A stretch of DNA of 10,059 bases from Bacteroidales bacterium (GTDB lineage: Bacteria > Bacteroidota > Bacteroidia > Bacteroidales > F082): NCBI GenBank assembly GCA_017616675.1, contig JAFZXR010000066.1, positions 1 to 10,059 on the forward strand, in the 5' to 3' direction. Under the pieces are notes generated by a model, which ran no database searches, was not told where the DNA came from, and saw nothing but the letters and a program-made list of their open reading frames with translations. The translations under genes were made by a program, and so were the position numbers. Positions 6,697 through 10,059 of the stretch are shown here, piece after piece (positions within the stretch are counted from its first letter, which is position 1; the number at the start of each line of letters is the position of its first letter).

Positions 6697-7788
6697 TTAT
6701 TTCTTACGTAACAGCCAGGCGGCTTCGTTATATTCAGTCTTGATTATCTCCAGTCGTCTCAAGGCAGCTTCGCGTCCCATCACCAACTCGTAGGCCACGC
6801 GCACGTTGCCTTTTTCGTTCATCGGCAGCGCCACGGCACCTTCGAAGCCTTGCTTTTGGAAGTTTTTCGCGCAACGCTCGCCGTCGGCCTCGGTACGCAA
6901 CGACGCTCCTATAATATAATAGGAGTTGGCATCGGTTGGCTGGACTTCTGCTGGCTTAACTTCTGCCGGTTTAACTTCCTTAGGCTTAATAACTTCAAAA
7001 TCGCGAGGTTCGAGATTGTAGATATCTTTTTTAAAGACAGGAGCCTTCAACTCAAGCATCGGGAGCTTGGCTACCTCGACAAACTCACGGGCTTCGTTGT
7101 TGAAATGTTTGGCAATGAATTCGTTAGGCGAAGAATAGAAGAACGGGTTCCACGATGCGAGGTTAGAGTCGCTCATGTCGGCGCCCCAGCCTAACAGCAC
7201 GAGCACCATGGCTATCATCATCGAATAGGCTGCAGCACGGAACCACTTGTAGTTATAGCGGTTTACGTGATGTGGACCTCCTTCTTCGACCTCGTCGTGG
7301 ACGGTCATAAGGGTGTTTTTCGTCTTCTGTTCAGTGGCAATCTGCTCTTGGATTTGCTTGTATGTCTCTCTTCTGTATATCGGCTGCAGCTTCAGCGGTG
7401 TGAGGCCGAAGGCGTCGCCAAACAGATTCAGTTCTTCGTCGAGTTGGAACACGTAGTCGCGATCCGTCACGCGGCTCAGCACGCCCATGCCGTCGAGACG
7501 AAGCACTCCGCTGGCCTCGATGACCGCCAGACTCTGCATGGCAAAGTCGTGCACCTGCTTCGCCGCTGCCGTCATGCTGATGCCCTGCTGCTTCGCCACA
7601 TAACCGATGAGCAGCCCGTCGTCGGTGATCAGCTGTCCGTTGAAGCGCACCTCTTTCGACGGCGGCGTCAGCCTGTTGTTGACGTAGTCGAGCACCGCCG
7701 GAGTCTCCTTCGAGATAAAGGCTCCGAACTCAGGCACGATGACGCACTCGTGGTCAAGTAATAATTCAGTTATTGACTTTATAATCAT
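6697..7788 (-). CDS. HU-CCDC81-like and SPOR domain membrane protein
   Basis: This 363-residue protein has the architecture known from Bacteroidetes: two N-terminal HU-like domains of the CCDC81 type, one membrane span and a periplasmic SPOR domain. Residues 1-60 (ITELLLDHECVIVPEFGAFI..., VRFNGQLITDDGLLIGYVA) and about 61-130 form the cytoplasmic HU-like part. A hydrophobic helix lies at about 184-202 (FRAAAYSMMIAMVLVLLGW). A linker contains a KPAEV-type repeat at 268-284, and residues 289-361 (SYYIIGASLRTEADGE... to AAWLLRK) fit SPOR. SPOR domains bind denuded glycan strands at division septa, so the protein probably links cytoplasm and septal peptidoglycan. Whether the HU-like part binds DNA is unknown. 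Its ATG overlaps the kdsB TGA as ATGA (7785-7788), which implies translational coupling. Confidence 0.88.
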   Translation of the reverse strand: MIIKSITELLLDHECVIVPEFGAFISKETPAVLDYVNNRLTPPSKEVRFNGQLITDDGLLIGYVAKQQGISMTAAAKQVHDFAMQSLAVIEASGVLRLDGMGVLSRVTDRDYVFQLDEELNLFGDAFGLTPLKLQPIYRRETYKQIQEQIATEQKTKNTLMTVHDEVEEGGPHHVNRYNYKWFRAAAYSMMIAMVLVLLGWGADMSDSNLASWNPFFYSSPNEFIAKHFNNEAREFVEVAKLPMLELKAPVFKKDIYNLEPRDFEVIKPKEVKPAEVKPAEVQPTDANSYYIIGASLRTEADGERCAKNFQKQGFEGAVALPMNEKGNVRVAYELVMGREAALRRLEIIKTEYNEAAWLLRKK

Positions 7789-8510
7789 TCTTTGAATATT
7801 TTTTCAATTTTCACAATGTCGTCCGGCACGTCGACCGAAAAACTCTCAAACTCAGTGACTCCCATGCGGACGGTGTAGCCGTTTTCTAGCCAGCGCAGCT
7901 GCTCGAGCGACTCTGCCAGCTCCAGTCCCGACTGCGGAAGGGCTGCGACTTCTTTCAACACGTCACATTTATATGCATAGATGCCGATGTGTTTGTAGAA
8001 CGTGCGCTCCACCTGATTGCGCAGATACGGGATTGCAAACCTGCTGAAATACAATGCCTTACCGTTTTTGTCGAACACCACCTTCACCGCGTTAGGACTC
8101 TTCAGCTCGTCTTCGTCGTGGATAGGCTTACACAGCGATGCCAGAGGCGTGTCCTTATCCGATATCAGCCCAGCTATCTGATTGATTTGCAATGGGTTGA
8201 TATACGGCTCATCGCCTTGGATGTTTATCACCGCATCGAATCCTTTGCCAATCTTATCCACCACCTCGCAGCAACGGTCGGTGCCGCTTTTATGGTTTTT
8301 CGATGTCATCACGGCCTTGCCGCCGAAGCCTAGCACAGCGTCGTAGATACGCTCATCGTCAGTAGCCACTACCACTTCCGCGAGTTTATCAGCTTTCTTC
8401 GCCTGCTCATACACACGCTGAATCATCATCTTGCCATTGATGAGAGCAAGAGGCTTGCCTTCGAAACGTGTCGAGCCGTATCGTGCCGGGATGATGCCTA
8501 AAATCCTCAT
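7785..8510 (-). CDS. kdsB: 3-deoxy-manno-octulosonate cytidylyltransferase (CMP-Kdo synthetase)
   Basis: The enzyme joins Kdo to CMP from CTP, activating the sugar for transfer onto lipid A in the LPS inner core. It has 241 residues, a normal length. The nucleotide-binding signature IIPARYGSTRFEGKPL (6-21) opens the protein. VVVATDDERI (46-55), SGTDRC (75-80), INIQGDEP (95-102), ALYFSRFAIPY (152-162), KHIGIYAYK (173-181) and LELAESLEQLRWLENGY (196-212) follow, and SVDVPDD near 225-231 replaces the common SVDTPED. Arg10 and Asp100 in these motifs are the expected CTP and metal ligands. The gene starts two bases after the deoxynucleoside kinase stop and overlaps the next gene by four bases, so it lies inside an operon. 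The link with the LptG-like gene upstream gives the unit an LPS theme. Confidence 0.97.
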   Translation of the reverse strand: MRILGIIPARYGSTRFEGKPLALINGKMMIQRVYEQAKKADKLAEVVVATDDERIYDAVLGFGGKAVMTSKNHKSGTDRCCEVVDKIGKGFDAVINIQGDEPYINPLQINQIAGLISDKDTPLASLCKPIHDEDELKSPNAVKVVFDKNGKALYFSRFAIPYLRNQVERTFYKHIGIYAYKCDVLKEVAALPQSGLELAESLEQLRWLENGYTVRMGVTEFESFSVDVPDDIVKIEKIFKE

Positions 8511-8512
8511 AA

Positions 8513-9124
8513 TCAGAACAATCCGTTAAGTGATCCGTTGATTTGTTCGATTACAGTGCTCAGGTCCTCAGGCTTCTCGAGGTCGATATTGTCGCTCTCG
8601 ATAATCAGGAGTTTACCTTTGTTATAGTTGGCGATCCAGCTCTCGTAGCGTTTGTTCAGAGCCTTGAGGTAGTCGAGACGTATCGACTGTTCATAGTCGC
8701 GGTTTCGTTTCTGAATCTGGCGGACGAGTGTCGGCACGCTGGCGCGCAGATATATCAGAAGGTCAGGTGCTTGCAGGAAGGAGCTCATCAGCTCAAACAG
8801 GTCCTGATAGTTCTGATAGTCGCGAGTCTCCATGAGGCCCATGTCGTAGAGGTTAGCCGCGAAGATGTAGGCGTCCTCGTAGATGGTGCGATCCTGGATG
8901 ATGTCGTCGCCGCTCTTGCGGATGTCCATCACCTGACGGAAACGGCTGTTCAGGAAATAGATCTGCAGATTGAACGACCAGCGTTTCATATCTTCGTAAA
9001 AACTCTCCAGATACGGATTGTTGTCAACTTCCTCGAAATGAGGCTTCCATCCAAAATGCTTTGATAATAAACGAGTTAACGTCGTCTTACCAGAGCCGAT
9101 ATTTCCAGCTATAGCGATATGCAT
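8513..9124 (-). CDS. Deoxynucleoside kinase (dNK/dCK-dGK family)
   Basis: The enzyme phosphorylates deoxynucleosides with ATP in the cytoplasmic salvage pathway. It has 203 residues, in the range of bacterial deoxyadenosine/deoxyguanosine/deoxycytidine kinases. The P-loop is GNIGSGKTT (7-15). Acidic residues at 31-32 (FEEVDNNPYLESFY) fit the catalytic/substrate site. QDRTIYEDAYIFA (77-89) is the DRS-like motif with Asp78 and Arg79, and QIQKRNRDYEQ (136-146) is the arginine-rich lid. Which deoxynucleoside is preferred cannot be told, so no symbol is given. The stop is two bases from the kdsB start. Upstream there is a 61-base A/T-rich gap with a weak promoter-like match and a 15-bp direct repeat, so the kinase may have its own start of transcription as well as read-through from the LptG-like gene. 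Confidence 0.92.
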   Translation of the reverse strand: MHIAIAGNIGSGKTTLTRLLSKHFGWKPHFEEVDNNPYLESFYEDMKRWSFNLQIYFLNSRFRQVMDIRKSGDDIIQDRTIYEDAYIFAANLYDMGLMETRDYQNYQDLFELMSSFLQAPDLLIYLRASVPTLVRQIQKRNRDYEQSIRLDYLKALNKRYESWIANYNKGKLLIIESDNIDLEKPEDLSTVIEQINGSLNGLF

Positions 9125-9142
9125 AGTACTCCAAATTTTTTG

Positions 9143-9175
9143 CTAAAATACGAAAAAATTTGAAATGGAGAGAAA
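9143..9175 (-). promoter_or_regulatory. Weak Bacteroidetes-type promoter candidate for the kinase-kdsB unit
   Basis: On the minus strand, TATTTTAG (9150 to 9143) matches the -7 consensus TAnnTTTG at all but one fixed position. TTTC (9175-9172) lies 21 bases upstream as an imperfect -33 element. The box ends 18 bases before the kinase ATG, close to the 14- and 17-base distances at the two better promoters in this window. The A/T composition makes chance matches likely. Confidence 0.3.
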
Positions 9176-9186
9176 AAATTTGAAAT
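9152..9186. repeat. 15-bp direct repeat, two copies 20 bases apart
   Basis: GAAAAAATTTGAAAT occurs at 9152-9166 and again at 9172-9186, a 20-base period, in the gap between the LptG-like gene and the deoxynucleoside kinase gene. The second copy runs into the last base of the LptG-like stop codon. It overlaps the weak promoter candidate, so it might be a paired protein-binding site, or a slippage product of A/T-rich DNA. Confidence 0.55.
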
Positions 9187-10059
9187 TATTTTGGAGCTTT
9201 TGCCAGGAAGTAGATTCCGATGGTGGCAAAAATGATGTTTGGCAGCCAGCCGGCGAAGAATGGCGAGATGACGCCAGAGATGGCGAAGACCCTGAAAAAC
9301 TCGAGGAATAAGATGTAGGCGAAGGTGATGGTGATGCCGATACCGAGGTTGATTCCCATGCCTCCCCTCGTCTTGCGGCTCGACAGCGAAGCCCCGATAA
9401 TCGTGAGAATGATAATGGCGGCAGGCGATGCCAAGCGTTTGTGTTTCTCAATCTCGTAAGGCAGGATGTTGTCGGCGCCCTTCTCGCGCTGAGCATGGAT
9501 GTACTTGTTCAACTCGATGAGGTTCATCTCCTCAAAATCCTCCTTAACGAAATAAAAATCAGAAGGTTTCATCGGCAAGACGGTATCGATGAGCTTACCT
9601 CGCGACAGCTTCTCCTCAGGAATGAAACTGTATTCGATATAATTGTAGATATGCCAGTTGTCCTTGACGGTGTCGTAGACAATCTTATCGGCGCTCAACT
9701 TATACTCAAGTGTATGATTATCAAACCTTTCCAACGTAAACTTATAACCCGTGGCGCGTTTCATGTCGTAGTTGGCCATATACGCGTAAACGCCCTTCTC
9801 GATCTGCACGTGGATATTCTGGCCCGAGCTCTTCATCAGGTTTTCCATATAGGTGTTCTTAAACGTGCGCCGCACCGTATCCATCCTGGGTATCAAGAAG
9901 TTACCGAGGTAGAACGAGCCGCCTGCCAGCAGCAATGCCGCCATAATATAAGGCCATAAAAACCTCTTGAAACTGACGCCGCTGCTGAGTATGGCGATGA
10001 TTTCGGTGTGCCCTGCCATCTTCGAGGTAAAGAAGATGACCGATATGAAGGTAAACAGA
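9186..10059 (-). CDS. LptF/LptG (YjgP/YjgQ) family LPS export permease (5' end outside window)
   Basis: This is a membrane subunit of the Lpt transporter that extracts LPS from the inner membrane. About 290 residues are visible. The frame stays open past the ATG at 10019 to the window edge (reading LFTFISVIFFTSK before that methionine), so the true start lies upstream; family members are about 360 residues. GHTEIIAILSSGVSFKRFL fits the coupling helix that contacts the LptB ATPase, followed by a membrane span (about PYIMAALLLAGGSFYLG). A long polar periplasmic region fits the beta-jellyroll domain. Three C-terminal spans close the protein: SPAAIIILTIIGASLSS, the LGIGITITFAYILFLEFF region and PNIIFATIGIYFLAK. 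Gram-negative bacteria usually carry both LptF and LptG. The sequence reads more like LptG, but I leave this open. It heads the minus-strand run that includes kdsB. Confidence 0.9.
   Translation of the reverse strand, partial: LFTFISVIFFTSKMAGHTEIIAILSSGVSFKRFLWPYIMAALLLAGGSFYLGNFLIPRMDTVRRTFKNTYMENLMKSSGQNIHVQIEKGVYAYMANYDMKRATGYKFTLERFDNHTLEYKLSADKIVYDTVKDNWHIYNYIEYSFIPEEKLSRGKLIDTVLPMKPSDFYFVKEDFEEMNLIELNKYIHAQREKGADNILPYEIEKHKRLASPAAIIILTIIGASLSSRKTRGGMGINLGIGITITFAYILFLEFFRVFAISGVISPFFAGWLPNIIFATIGIYFLAKAPK

Noticed and set aside
7267..7761. Plus-strand open frame of 164 codons opposite the HU/SPOR gene.
   Set aside because: The predicted peptide is rich in His, Arg and Val with no domain, as expected for an antisense shadow of a GC-rich gene.

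Overview
The window looks like a chromosomal housekeeping segment from a member of the Bacteroidales (phylum Bacteroidota). Four things point there. A ClpP-ClpX pair of the Bacteroidetes type is present. One gene encodes the HU-CCDC81/SPOR domain combination typical of that phylum. Promoter elements resemble the TTTG / TAnnTTTG consensus rather than sigma-70 boxes. Start codons lack strong Shine-Dalgarno sequences. Genes are moderately GC-rich and gaps are AT-rich. The genus cannot be determined from what is visible.

Layout. (1) 1-1708, plus strand: the 3' part of clpP, overlapping by one base with a complete clpX. (2) 1709-1796: a junction between convergent genes, tiled with small hairpins that include a 17-bp tandem repeat. 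(3) 1797-5185, minus strand: a probable operon transcribed from about 5200 towards 1797. It holds a Gfo/Idh/MocA oxidoreductase, a lipoprotein of unknown function, and a membrane sugar-phosphate transferase that starts exoglycan synthesis. (4) 5186-5329: a divergent AT-rich promoter region. (5) 5330-5989, plus strand: pcm, protein-L-isoaspartate O-methyltransferase. (6) 5990-6027: a second convergent junction, with a different small palindrome. (7) 6028-10059, minus strand: a tightly packed run read as LptF/LptG-type permease (start outside the window), deoxynucleoside kinase, kdsB, HU-CCDC81/SPOR membrane protein, trmB.

How the genes fit together. ClpP and ClpX form the ATP-dependent ClpXP protease. 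Block 3 suggests surface-glycan synthesis: a sugar-nucleotide-type dehydrogenase, an exported lipoprotein and a priming glycosyl-1-phosphate transferase. Block 7 has an envelope theme: LPS export (LptG-like), Kdo activation for the LPS core (KdsB) and a SPOR protein expected to bind septal peptidoglycan. It also carries nucleoside salvage and tRNA modification genes. Pcm repairs damaged proteins.

No mobile element, CRISPR array, tRNA or rRNA gene was seen, and no gap exceeds 300 bases. I found no convincing new multi-gene system. The most distinctive signals are the structured repeat array at 1707-1799 and the uncharacterised lipoprotein that overlaps the sugar transferase gene.
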